From positions 1-33,832 of the forward strand of contig JAFUVF010000021.1 of the NCBI GenBank assembly GCA_017483735.1: 33,832 bases of DNA. Direction: 5' to 3'. The translations under genes and the position numbers were made by a program. The notes under the pieces were generated by a model. It saw nothing but the letters and a program-made list of their open reading frames with translations, searched no databases and was not told the DNA's origin. The DNA comes from Lachnospiraceae bacterium (GTDB lineage: Bacteria > Bacillota > Clostridia > Lachnospirales > Lachnospiraceae). Positions 1-7,270 of this stretch are shown piece after piece. Position 1 is the first letter of the stretch; every line of letters begins with the position of its first letter.

Positions 1-327
1 CTCAATGTGCTAGACTTAAATTCAATAGAATTGGCGACGGATGAGGACAAAGCCAACAAGCTTGATATGTGGGCAAAGCTTTTTAAGGCTGTGACATGGG
101 ATGATCTGAAGGCTTTGGCGGCAATGAGTATAGAGGCAAAGGAGGCGGTAGAGTCTATGTATAAGGCGAACTCGGACTATATGGAGAAGTATCTTGCGGA
201 AGCGCATGAGAAATTTGTGCTTGATAAGCTTACTTTGGAAAATGCGCTTAAGAAGGCAAATACCGCACTAGCGGAAAAGGATAAAGAGATAGAAGAATTA
301 AAAAGACAGCTCGAATTGAAAGTATGA
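1..327 (+). CDS. Rpn-family nuclease / putative transposase, C-terminal end (5' truncated by window)
   Basis: The reading frame is open from the first base, so this is the last ~108 codons of a longer gene; the GTG at 7 is internal to that frame. The visible part matches the C-terminal region of PD-(D/E)XK Rpn-type proteins (recombination-promoting nuclease/putative transposase): a WAKLFKAVTWDDLKALA helix pair, a region with MSIEAKEAVESMY, and a Lys/Glu-rich coiled-coil tail (about the last 40 residues, LAEKDKEIEELKRQLELKV). The catalytic core would lie to the left of the window. Rpn proteins are DNA endonucleases reported to promote RecA-independent recombination. The last 87 bases recur almost unchanged at 1823-1909, behind a different Rpn-like gene, so this tail has been duplicated. 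Family call is good; activity cannot be judged from the tail alone. Confidence 0.75.
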   Translation, partial: LNVLDLNSIELATDEDKANKLDMWAKLFKAVTWDDLKALAAMSIEAKEAVESMYKANSDYMEKYLAEAHEKFVLDKLTLENALKKANTALAEKDKEIEELKRQLELKV

Positions 328-664
328 TACCTGTATAAAGAGACACCGGACTTTTTGACAAGGATAAAGGAGAAGCGGATGGGACAATATTTTGAGAATT
401 ATTACCCCCTTCTACGTTTCAGCATCTTCAGTATTTTAGTTACATCCGCTTCTGCCAGGCCGGTTTTTGCAGATGTCAGGTAAAGATGCGGCGTGTTCTC
501 TGGCGATTCCGTTTCTCTATGTAGATGACAAAATCACTCTGGGTTTATCCAAGCTGTTCTGCAGCTTACAAAATGCCCCTATGCAAAGCGGATTGAGAGA
601 ATAATGAATAAGCCTTCATCGTCCAATCTGCCACTGTATTCAGCATCCCATCTCACATTCCAGT
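241..664. repeat. Duplicated block, copy 1 (Rpn tail + Rpn fragment + broken HAD gene)
   Basis: Bases 241-500 align with 1823-2081 at a near-constant offset (1582, then 1581) with only scattered differences. Bases 497-664 then align with 2269-2424, so this copy lacks the 191 bp between. TCTC is present at both sides of the gap (2078-2081 and 2269-2272) and once at the junction (497-500), the signature of a microhomology deletion. Within the block, 348-400 also matches 1600-1654 inside the intact nuclease gene, so the block itself is a mosaic of Rpn-gene pieces. Confidence 0.85.
404..664 (-). pseudogene. Decayed copy of the HAD-like hydrolase gene
   Basis: This is a broken second copy of the gene at 1983-2444. 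The C-terminal coding part (about 404-500) and the N-terminal part (about 497-664) are recognisable, but a 191-bp internal deletion, which is not a multiple of three, removes the middle third. In the N-terminal part further indels destroy the catalytic DVDGV motif, and the original start region is not recognisable beyond about 664. No open frame of meaningful length survives on this strand. From 665 to about 760 no gene or clear element is seen; the sequence is AT-rich and non-coding. Confidence 0.8.
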
Positions 665-760
665 GTGTCGGGTAAATAACGCTAGGATTCATGATAATTA
701 TGATAGTAAATATGTAACACACCTACAACTTTCACGTTCCGTAAACAAAAATATTTAATT

Positions 761-782
761 CTTCACATTTCGTGAAGTTTTT
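761..782 (+). promoter_or_regulatory. Inverted repeat with T run just upstream of the nuclease promoter
   Basis: CTTCAC (761-766) and GTGAAG (772-777) form a perfect 6-bp inverted repeat with a 5-nt loop, followed by TTTTT (778-782). It could be a weak intrinsic terminator for the decayed upstream block, or an operator abutting the TTGACT at 781. The sequence alone does not decide. Confidence 0.4.
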
Positions 783-811
783 GACTAGGATAAAGCCTTC
801 TGTGGTATTGT
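781..811 (+). promoter_or_regulatory. Candidate promoter of the YhgA-like nuclease gene
   Basis: TTGACT (781-786) is a good -35 hexamer. The best -10 is TATTGT (806-811) at 19-bp spacing, so the match is imperfect. It lies 34 bp before the ATG at 845, in a plausible place for a short leader carrying the AGGAGG site at 830-835. Confidence 0.3.
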
Positions 812-844
812 GTCAGGACAATATATCACAGGAGGTTTTTGTAT

Positions 845-1816
845 ATGAACAAGACAGGCAAAGCAAGAGAAACAATCTCAAATTCAAAGGCATCGGACAG
901 CGGGGCAAAGCTGATATTCGGAAATGCCACCTTATGCGCCCAGCTTCTTAGGGATTATTCGGACATTGATATCCTAAAGGACGTGAGAGCGGAGGATATC
1001 GTAGATGTGACGGAACGCTTCATCCCAATGTTTACGGAGGAGAGAAATGCGGATGTTGTAAAGGAGGTGCATCTTCCCAAAGGGGATAATCTGGTTATGA
1101 TAACTCTTATTGAACATAAATCGGAAACGGATTATAATGTAGTTATGCAGCTCCTCCGCTATATGCTGTATATTTGGGAGGACTACGAAAAGCGGATGGA
1201 GTCGGAGCATAAGGGGATATCAAGGACTAAGGATTTTAAGTATCCGCCTATTCTGCCGATAGTGTATTATGAGGGAGCGGAGGAATGGAAGGCAGAAACA
1301 AGGCTTAAGGAAAGAGTTCTTCTGAATGATGTGTTTGAGGGATTTATTCCTGATTTTTGTTATAAGCTGATACAGATAAATTCATTCGGGAAAGAAGATA
1401 TACTTAAAAAGGATGATGAATTATCCCTGATAATGCTGATAAACAGGCTGCAGAGGAGCTCGGATTTTAGAAGGCTTGATATACCTGATGAGTATCTTAA
1501 GAAGATATCGGACAGCTCTCCGCAGGATGTGATGGATGTCATAGCGAGAGTGGTGGAGACAATGCTACGGAGGATAAACGTACCGGAGGATGAGGTGCAG
1601 GACTTTTCGACGAGGATAAAGGAGAAGCGGATGGGACAGCTTTTTGAGAATTTTGAACCATATGATGTGCAGGCAACAAGGGCTGAGGCAAGGGCATTAG
1701 GTGTTGAAGAGGGAATATATTCATCCATAGAAAAGATGGCGGAATATTTCTTTCGTGAGGGCAAGGCAGATACCTTGGAGAAGGCAAAGGAGCTTGCGGA
1801 GAGTATATTAAAGTAG
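845..1816 (+). CDS. Rpn/YhgA-like PD-(D/E)XK nuclease (transposase_31 type)
   Basis: 323-residue protein of the YhgA-like/Rpn group, DNA endonucleases of the PD-(D/E)XK fold linked to recombination and historically called putative transposases. The core is visible: Asp70 in ERNAD, then strand VMITLIEHK with Glu90-x-Lys92 as the E-x-K half of the motif, then Gln102 in the following helix (MQLLRYM). The rest is helical and ends with a short AEARALGVEEG segment and Lys/Glu-rich helix. I place the start at ATG 845, nine bases after AGGAGG (830-835), rather than the TTG at 839, which is too close. It looks intact. It sits inside a cluster of Rpn fragments: its residues about 253-270 (FSTRIKEKRMGQLFENF) recur as DNA at 348-400 and 1930-1984, showing exchange among family members. 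Confidence 0.8.
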   Translation: MNKTGKARETISNSKASDSGAKLIFGNATLCAQLLRDYSDIDILKDVRAEDIVDVTERFIPMFTEERNADVVKEVHLPKGDNLVMITLIEHKSETDYNVVMQLLRYMLYIWEDYEKRMESEHKGISRTKDFKYPPILPIVYYEGAEEWKAETRLKERVLLNDVFEGFIPDFCYKLIQINSFGKEDILKKDDELSLIMLINRLQRSSDFRRLDIPDEYLKKISDSSPQDVMDVIARVVETMLRRINVPEDEVQDFSTRIKEKRMGQLFENFEPYDVQATRAEARALGVEEGIYSSIEKMAEYFFREGKADTLEKAKELAESILK

Positions 1817-1822
1817 TTCTTA

Positions 1823-1909
1823 AATGCGCTTAAGAAGGCAAATACCGCATTAGCGGAAAAGGATAAAGAGATAGAAGAATTAAAAAGACAGCTTGAAATG
1901 AAAGTATGA
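1823..1909 (+). pseudogene. Relic of an Rpn coiled-coil tail
   Basis: This stretch repeats 241-327 with few changes and still encodes ALKKANTALAEKDKEIEEL... followed by a TGA at 1907-1909, but it has no start and directly follows the stop of an intact gene from a different Rpn subgroup. It is a piece of a duplicated or recombined Rpn gene. Just downstream, 1930-1984 is a second relic matching 1600-1654 of the intact nuclease gene, fused to the 3' end of the HAD-like gene. Confidence 0.75.
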
Positions 1910-2424
1910 TACCTGTATAACGAGACATCGGACTTTTTGACGAGGATAAAGGAGAAGCGGATGGGACAGCTTTTTGAGAATTTTAACCCTTTCTACGTTT
2001 CAGCATCTTCAGTATTTTAGTTACATCCGCTTCTGTCAGGCCGGTTTTTGCAGACGTCAGGTAAAGATGCGGCGTGTTCTCCTTTTGATCAAACAATTCA
2101 GGATCATCATCGAGGATAATATAGTTATCCACCGAATGCCGTCTCAGATAGTGCTCAATTTCTTTAGTCCTGCTACCGTCAGGGGAAACACCTGTCTTAT
2201 CTAATTTTGTAACGCCCGCAGGTTTGAGCGCTTTTATCAAATCGTTAATATGAACCGCAGTAGTGCCGTCTCTGGCGATTCCGTTTCTCCATGTAGATGA
2301 CAAAACCACTCTGGAATCATCCAAGCTGTTCAGCAGCTTACAAAATGCCCCTATGCAATGCGGATTGAGGGAATAAGCTTTCCTCGCCCAATCTGCCTCT
2401 GTATTCAGCACTCCGTCTACATCC
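1823..2424. repeat. Duplicated block, copy 2 (full-length)
   Basis: Full-length partner of 241-664. It carries the Rpn tail relic, the 54-bp Rpn core fragment (1930-1984) and most of the intact HAD-like gene. Because this copy retains the 191 bp missing from copy 1 and keeps an open gene, it is the less altered version. Confidence 0.8.
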
Positions 2425-2444
2425 AGAAAAATATAATGTGACAT
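1983..2444 (-). CDS. Small HAD-superfamily hydrolase
   Basis: 153-residue protein with the HAD phosphohydrolase signature: motif I DVDGVLN (Asp8 nucleophile, Asp10 acid/base), motif II VVLSSTWR (Ser/Thr), and motif IV YIILDDD near residue 110 for Mg2+ binding. The small size, the STWR motif and the lack of a cap domain resemble the HAD domains seen in 'Swiss Army knife' RNA-repair proteins and stand-alone relatives; the substrate is unknown. Expression is opposite to the neighbouring nuclease gene, and its 3' end abuts an Rpn fragment. Only a weak purine-rich ribosome site precedes the ATG. A decayed second copy lies at 404-664. The HAD assignment is strong; the specific role is not known. 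Confidence 0.75.
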   Translation of the reverse strand: MSHYIFLDVDGVLNTEADWARKAYSLNPHCIGAFCKLLNSLDDSRVVLSSTWRNGIARDGTTAVHINDLIKALKPAGVTKLDKTGVSPDGSRTKEIEHYLRRHSVDNYIILDDDPELFDQKENTPHLYLTSAKTGLTEADVTKILKMLKRRKG

Positions 2445-2547
2445 TTTCTATCTCTTTTCAGCAAACTATAGTTTATCGTTATTAAGACCATTTTACACCA
2501 AATTGAAAAATCTTTCATATGCTATTATTTATTTGCAGCAACATATA

Positions 2548-2566
2548 AAGGAGAGCATTTGTGTAA
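2548..2566 (+). promoter_or_regulatory. Strong ribosome site followed by a GTG-TAA start-stop pair
   Basis: AAGGAG (2548-2553) is followed after 7 nt by GTG (2561-2563) and at once by TAA (2564-2566), in the same frame as the gene starting at 2594. Either this is a minimal start-stop element regulating the downstream gene, or the gene once began at 2561 and a point change made the second codon a stop, leaving the ATG at 2594, which has a poorer ribosome site, as a fallback. Confidence 0.35.
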
Positions 2567-2593
2567 AACCAGGCGAAGAGGACGGGATATAAT

Positions 2594-3172
2594 ATGAAAA
2601 ATATTGAAATTGAAGAGGGCATAAGTCACTTGAGGGATGCCGAATATGACGAGCTTTTAAAAAAATTTTTATTGAATAAGCTTGAAGAGGAGGTATTTCA
2701 GGCATCAGAGAGAGATATGCGATGGTTTGATGAGGTCGTAAGACCTTATTTGAATAAGAATCGTAAGACGTTTGATCAGATCATAAGACATAACGAAAAA
2801 ATTGGGAACAAGACTAACTATTTTGACACAGAAAATTGGGAAAAGGATTGGGATTATTTGGTTCCAACGAATTATATTTGCTACAACACGAATGCCTTTG
2901 ATATGGGGTATGTTGCTATAAAACATTCCGAGCAACTATTCAGGTCGCAGGGCAAATACCTGAACCTGGCGGACAAGGCGGAAAAGCTATGCGAAAAAAT
3001 GAATGAGTTTTTGGGTGAAATATATTCCAGGAGAAAGGAGTACAAAAGGATGCTGGAGGCAAAAGGAATGGGTAATTGGATGAAGGTAAAGGGGCTCACA
3101 AAATATGAGAAAGAGTTTCAGAACACGGTATGGAAGGATAGGGTAAGGAGGTTCAAGGAGGATGGAGTATAA
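2594..3172 (+). CDS. Hypothetical protein, 192 aa
   Basis: I do not recognise a family. The protein is hydrophilic, highly charged and largely helical, with no signal peptide or membrane segment. It is rich in Trp/Tyr in its middle (residues about 82-102, NWEKDWDYLVPTNYICYN) and in Lys/Arg/Glu toward its C-terminus. The ATG at 2594 has an AGAGG about 13 bases upstream, a longer spacing than usual, while a much better ribosome site sits in front of the GTG-TAA pair at 2561. Codon use is AT-rich compared with the sugar-uptake genes. The gene ends 28 bases before the next small gene, so the two may be co-transcribed. A cytoplasmic accessory protein is the most that can be said. Confidence 0.5.
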   Translation: MKNIEIEEGISHLRDAEYDELLKKFLLNKLEEEVFQASERDMRWFDEVVRPYLNKNRKTFDQIIRHNEKIGNKTNYFDTENWEKDWDYLVPTNYICYNTNAFDMGYVAIKHSEQLFRSQGKYLNLADKAEKLCEKMNEFLGEIYSRRKEYKRMLEAKGMGNWMKVKGLTKYEKEFQNTVWKDRVRRFKEDGV

Positions 3173-3200
3173 GCACATTGACAGTGGGAGGATAGTTTAG

Positions 3201-3635
3201 ATGAAGATTGTATTAAATGGCTGCTATGGTTACTATAAATTAAGTGACAAGGCAATCAAAGCCTATGCGGACAGGAAGGGAATCTGGGTAAGAAAGGCGG
3301 ATAAATTGCTGGGCGCATACCTGACAAGTGAGTCTCCGGATAAGTGGAATGATTCAGATGAGTCCAAATCCAAGTGTTTCATGGATGATGATATACAAAG
3401 GGACGATATTGATCTGGTTGCGGTTGTGGAGGAGCTTGGGCCGGAAGCAGATGGTTTTGGCGCCCATCTATACATTGAAGAGTTCGACGATGGCTATGCA
3501 TGGGACATTGATGAGTATGACGGCGACGAAACTATCAGGCTCTATCCAAAAGAGGCGATAGTACGTGAGCTTGTCAGTGCGGGCAAGGTAGAGGAGCTCA
3601 TCAGCTATTTGAAGGGAGCGGATGTACTTCGCTAA
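3201..3635 (+). CDS. Hypothetical small acidic protein, 144 aa
   Basis: Begins MKIVLNGCYGYYKLSDKAI, a start I associate with small conserved proteins common in Firmicute phages and mobile DNA, with no known function. The middle is strongly acidic (residues about 46-70 and 85-110, e.g. EEFDDGYAWDIDEYDGDE), and the C-terminus is a predicted helix (EAIVRELVSAGKVEELISYL). There is no signal peptide or membrane segment. A clear GGGAGG (3186-3191) with 9-nt spacing supports the ATG at 3201. It follows the 192-aa gene closely, in the accessory left-hand part of the window, so acquisition with mobile DNA is plausible but not shown. The coding call is good; function is unknown. Confidence 0.65.
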   Translation: MKIVLNGCYGYYKLSDKAIKAYADRKGIWVRKADKLLGAYLTSESPDKWNDSDESKSKCFMDDDIQRDDIDLVAVVEELGPEADGFGAHLYIEEFDDGYAWDIDEYDGDETIRLYPKEAIVRELVSAGKVEELISYLKGADVLR

Positions 3636-3683
3636 AGCAGGCGATCTGCTGTAATCCTGATCCCGTCTTTCCCTGCTCCACAC

Positions 3684-3712
3684 TTGCGGATTTTCCCTGC
3701 ACCCACTATAAT
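3684..3712 (+). promoter_or_regulatory. Promoter that places +1 at or next to the start codon
   Basis: TTGCGG (3684-3689), a 17-bp spacer and a perfect TATAAT (3707-3712). With normal geometry transcription would start at about 3719-3720, and the ATG of the membrane protein is at 3720. No ribosome site lies between. This suggests a leaderless mRNA. Confidence 0.55.
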
Positions 3713-3719
3713 AAGCATT

Positions 3720-5489
3720 ATGAGAAAGTCGGACGAGCTTCTTAAAAAACTGGATAATGCACCCTTATACTTTCTTCTGCTGCCGCTTCTTATCTTGTTT
3801 TTTTCCTATTACCTGCTGCTTGGGGAGAATGCGGTATTTGAGATACACGACCAATTAGATGAGAGGGTGGTGCATAATATTATAAATGCAAGACATCTTT
3901 TCGAGGGCTTAAAGGTGTATCCGGAGATGTTTTCGGAGGGCGTGCCTGCGACGGGGATTATGCCTTCTGCCATAACCTATGTACTGTATCGGTTTTTCCC
4001 TGTATTTACGGCGTTTATGCTGGAATTTCTAATTTCCGAAATATGTGCATTTCTCGGCGCCTACGCCTGCATAAAGCTTTTTTCAAAGAGCAGTATCCTT
4101 GCGGTATTAGGCGGTATGGCGCTTATGTGGCTTCCGTATAAGCCGTCATACGGACTGTCAATCGTGGGATTTCCGGTTATTGTATATGCGTTTGCACGCC
4201 TGTATAATGCAAAGAGGCAATGGCTTTCATATATCCTTATAGTTTTTTATGCCCTTATGACCCATCTTGCATGGGTGGGCTATGCGGTGTGTATCTTTGT
4301 ATTTTTTGCGGACATTATACTTCTAATAATCTCTGCAAGAGAGAGGAAGCCCTTTAAATATAAGCATTTTTTCATAGGCTCGGCGTTTCTTGTGCTTACA
4401 TATGTCTGTGTATACAGAGAGCTTTTCTTGCAGTTTTTCACAGGCTCCGGCTTTGTAAGCCACAGGGATGAGATACTCATACTCGCCTATCCCTTCGGCT
4501 ATGCCTTGAATGTGTTTAAATACGGGGACGAATCCGTACACCCATATCATATTTATCAGATTATCCCGATAATTTTTCTACTTATTATTTATGGAATACG
4601 CTTTCGCAAATTGGAGGAGAACACAAAGAGAGCCTATCTTGTCGCACTTTTCTTTTTTGCGGTAAATATACTCATTGCGATAATTTACGGGCTATGCGGC
4701 AATAATTCCTTTATAGAATTCAGGAGAGCCCGGACGGGGTTTTTCAGGGATTTTCAATTTAACCGCTTCTACTGGCTCTATCCCGGAACATGGTATATCT
4801 GCGCCGGAGCGGCGTTTTCCCTGCCTGTATCATACCATGGAAGAATGTCTGCAAAGGATGAAAAATATTCTGTTATCGGACATCTGCCCCTTGTGCTCGT
4901 ATGGGGAATAATCGGCATAAGCCTGCTTCCCACCGCATGGTATATCAGGCAGAACAGCAGCTGGCTTACAAACAAGAGCCAGTACAAAAACAATATGTCC
5001 GTAGGCTTTATAAGCTTTAAGGATTTCTATGCGCAGGATTTAATGAAGGAGATTGATGAATATATAGGAAGGGATAAGAGCACCTACCGTGTGGCATCTC
5101 TGGGATTGTATCCTGCGGTCTCGCAGGTCGCAGGCTTTTATACCATAGACGGGTATTCCAACAATTATCCTCTGGAATACAAATATAAATTCAGAAATAT
5201 CATAGCAAAGGAGCTTGACAAGGATCCTTATATCCAGAATTATTATGACCTCTGGGGCAGCAGGGTCTATCTGTATACTGCGGAGGCGCCCGAAAATTAC
5301 GGCGCAAAAACGGAGGACTTTGTATATCGTAATCTTGACCTGGATACTGCCGTTATGAAGGAAATGGGCTGCGAATATATTTTTTCCGCAGGGGAGATTG
5401 AGGACTGCGGGAGACTCAGTCTGAAGCTTCTAAATATATTCGAGACAGATGAGAGTTATTACAGGATTTATCTTTATGAGATAGAGTGA
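3720..5489 (+). CDS. Polytopic membrane protein, DUF6044/YfhO-like
   Basis: 589-residue integral membrane protein with roughly ten to twelve hydrophobic segments, the first at residues 15-34, followed by the extracytoplasmic motif EIHDQLDE (41-48) and a soluble C-terminal domain of about 150 residues. This layout, with an acidic motif right after the first helix, resembles GT-C-type glycosyltransferases and the DUF6044/YfhO-like group common in Lachnospiraceae, where a role in cell-surface polysaccharide or lipid glycosylation is suspected but not established. I chose ATG 3720 because a TTG 12 codons upstream falls inside the promoter. There is no ribosome site, and the TATAAT at 3707-3712 suggests a leaderless transcript. 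No partner genes for surface-polymer synthesis are nearby, so the gene seems to stand alone. Confidence 0.6.
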   Translation: MRKSDELLKKLDNAPLYFLLLPLLILFFSYYLLLGENAVFEIHDQLDERVVHNIINARHLFEGLKVYPEMFSEGVPATGIMPSAITYVLYRFFPVFTAFMLEFLISEICAFLGAYACIKLFSKSSILAVLGGMALMWLPYKPSYGLSIVGFPVIVYAFARLYNAKRQWLSYILIVFYALMTHLAWVGYAVCIFVFFADIILLIISARERKPFKYKHFFIGSAFLVLTYVCVYRELFLQFFTGSGFVSHRDEILILAYPFGYALNVFKYGDESVHPYHIYQIIPIIFLLIIYGIRFRKLEENTKRAYLVALFFFAVNILIAIIYGLCGNNSFIEFRRARTGFFRDFQFNRFYWLYPGTWYICAGAAFSLPVSYHGRMSAKDEKYSVIGHLPLVLVWGIIGISLLPTAWYIRQNSSWLTNKSQYKNNMSVGFISFKDFYAQDLMKEIDEYIGRDKSTYRVASLGLYPAVSQVAGFYTIDGYSNNYPLEYKYKFRNIIAKELDKDPYIQNYYDLWGSRVYLYTAEAPENYGAKTEDFVYRNLDLDTAVMKEMGCEYIFSAGEIEDCGRLSLKLLNIFETDESYYRIYLYEIE

Positions 5490-5608
5490 TGGTGGCTGTT
5501 TGATTGAAATTACCTATCCAAATCGCTATACTAATTCGAGATTTAGATAAGTAATAGATGAAAAAGCCTTTTAATCCCACATCAGAATCCCTACTGTACC
5601 TAATGTCA

Positions 5609-5872
5609 TCATAAATTCTCCTCGCAGTATCCTAACATAGAGACAACTCTCCCATCCACCTTAAGAAAGGCAACCTTTTTCCCTTCTGATAATAATTCCT
5701 TTATGAGCAGGCTTTGGTTTTGATCAAGGTTTTCAGGAATAGCTTCCCGTATGAAGACGTACCCTTCGGGAATAGTTTTTCCTTCATAATCTTCAAGAAA
5801 CCACTTCTCTATAGTGCTTACCGGTAATTCTGTTTCCCTCAACATTGAAAATATGTCTTTTACCTTTATCAT
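5609..5872 (-). CDS. Small hypothetical protein, 87 aa
   Basis: Short soluble protein, MIKVKDIFSMLRETELPVST..., ending in a GRVVSMLGYCEENL segment. It has no signal peptide, membrane segment or recognised motif. The start is well supported: AAGGAGA lies about 10 bases upstream on this strand. It is a single-gene unit convergent with the membrane protein upstream and co-directional with the downstream response regulator, but 93 bases separate it from that gene's 3' end. The 5490-5608 spacer holds nothing I can name. Confidence 0.5.
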   Translation of the reverse strand: MIKVKDIFSMLRETELPVSTIEKWFLEDYEGKTIPEGYVFIREAIPENLDQNQSLLIKELLSEGKKVAFLKVDGRVVSMLGYCEENL

Positions 5873-5965
5873 AAAATGCAGTCTCCTTGTTTTATATATT
5901 ATTCTTATACTCCGCCATTTAGCGCTCTTCCTAGGTTTTAGCAGACTCTGAATTGCGTTGCAACA

Positions 5966-7270
5966 TCACATCTTACTGTTTACGAACTCTCTGGGGCTGA
6001 TACCCTCCACCTTCTTAAACACCTTTGAAAAGTAGTACGCCGATTCAAAGCTCAATGCGTCCGCTACCTCATATATCTTCATATCGTCGGACAAAAGCAT
6101 CTCCTTTGCCTTCTCAATTTTTTTCGTGTAGACATACTCAGAGAAGCCGACCTCGGTATTTTTCTTGAAAATAGAGGAAAGATAAGCAGGGGAGAGCCCA
6201 AAAACCTCCGCAACCTCGTTTAGCTGGAGCTTTCCGTTCAAGTTTTCGTCGATATACTCCTGTATAGAGGCAATAAGCCTGTCCTTGCCGGAACGGCGGT
6301 TGCTGCCTACGATATGCGAGAAGAGCCTTATGGGAGTATTTTCGTCCGCCTGAGCTTCCGCAGTCCTTGCCTCCTCGAAGGAGGTGGGGATGTCCAGAGG
6401 ATCCGTTACCGCAGTGCCTATCCCGAAATGCAAATCCACGTTGAAATAGCTGTCTATCATGCTTCTGGCGTTTTCAATCCCGTCGGACACCGCCTCCATC
6501 ACATCCGCCACGGGCTTATCCTCGTTAAAATAGAACACAAGTGTAAAGTGTCTGATATCGTTTGACACCGTGTGGCAGGGCGCATATTTTTCCACAATCT
6601 CCCTTGCCATATTAAGGCAGGAGGAATACAGGGTAAGAAGCTTATCGTCATCTTCCCTGCCGGAAGCATGAGAGCTTATTATCTGACCGTAGACAAGGAT
6701 ATAGCGGTTGTAGGAAAAGTCCAGCTTGTTGTCCGAAGCCTGCATATTGAAGGTTTCCCTGTCTGGGATCAGATGGTTAAAGAGCTTTATCATAAATTTC
6801 TGGCGGAATTCCTCAAGGGAGGCCTGTGGGGGGGCAGGATTTTCTTCTGCCTTTAAGGCGGTGCCCCGGTATTCCTCAATTCTTCCGATAGCTCTGTTCA
6901 GAGCTCTGCCCAAAGTATCCTTATTGAGCTCAATCTTTACGAGATAATCCACCGCATCATTTGAGAGGGCGGTACGCACCATCTCAAAGTCCTCAAAGGC
7001 TGTGAGCATTATAAATACAGGGATTTTCCCGAATTTTTCGTTTGAGCCTTTTATGAGTTCAAGCCCTGTCATAACAGGCATTTTGATGTCGGAGATGACT
7101 ATGTCGGGGCGAAGGCTCTCTATCATTTCAAGGGCTGCCCTGCCGTTTGCGGCGCTCCCCGCTATCTCATATTCCGGAAAATCCTTTGACAGCATGGATT
7201 TGAGCCCAATCTGCACAAGGGGCTCGTCGTCCGCAATCAGTATTCGGTATCTGTATGAATTATCACTCAT
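5966..7270 (-). CDS. YesN-type response regulator (REC + AraC HTH)
   Basis: 434-residue response regulator. The N-terminal receiver carries LIADDE (Asp14/Asp15), the phosphoacceptor Asp61 in DIVISDIKMP and the switch Thr in MLTAF; the conserved Lys is followed by Ile (DYLVKIE) instead of the usual Pro. A long linker domain of about 200 residues follows, then an AraC double helix-turn-helix at about 330-434 (LNEVAEVFGLSPAYLSSIF and YEVADALSFESAYYFSKVF), complete to the family end EFVNSKM. Its ATG overlaps the end of the kinase gene by 8 bp, so the two are translationally coupled. Divergent placement from the solute-binding protein gene argues that it controls that importer in response to an extracellular oligosaccharide; this is inference from YesM/YesN and similar pairs. 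Confidence 0.9.
   Translation of the reverse strand: MSDNSYRYRILIADDEPLVQIGLKSMLSKDFPEYEIAGSAANGRAALEMIESLRPDIVISDIKMPVMTGLELIKGSNEKFGKIPVFIMLTAFEDFEMVRTALSNDAVDYLVKIELNKDTLGRALNRAIGRIEEYRGTALKAEENPAPPQASLEEFRQKFMIKLFNHLIPDRETFNMQASDNKLDFSYNRYILVYGQIISSHASGREDDDKLLTLYSSCLNMAREIVEKYAPCHTVSNDIRHFTLVFYFNEDKPVADVMEAVSDGIENARSMIDSYFNVDLHFGIGTAVTDPLDIPTSFEEARTAEAQADENTPIRLFSHIVGSNRRSGKDRLIASIQEYIDENLNGKLQLNEVAEVFGLSPAYLSSIFKKNTEVGFSEYVYTKKIEKAKEMLLSDDMKIYEVADALSFESAYYFSKVFKKVEGISPREFVNSKM

Noticed and set aside
839..844. TTG at 839 as start of the nuclease gene
   Set aside because: It is only 3 bases after AGGAGG; the ATG at 845 has the proper 9-base spacing.
5490..5608. Spacer after the membrane protein gene as a terminator or small RNA
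   Set aside because: No stable stem with T run and no promoter could be seen.
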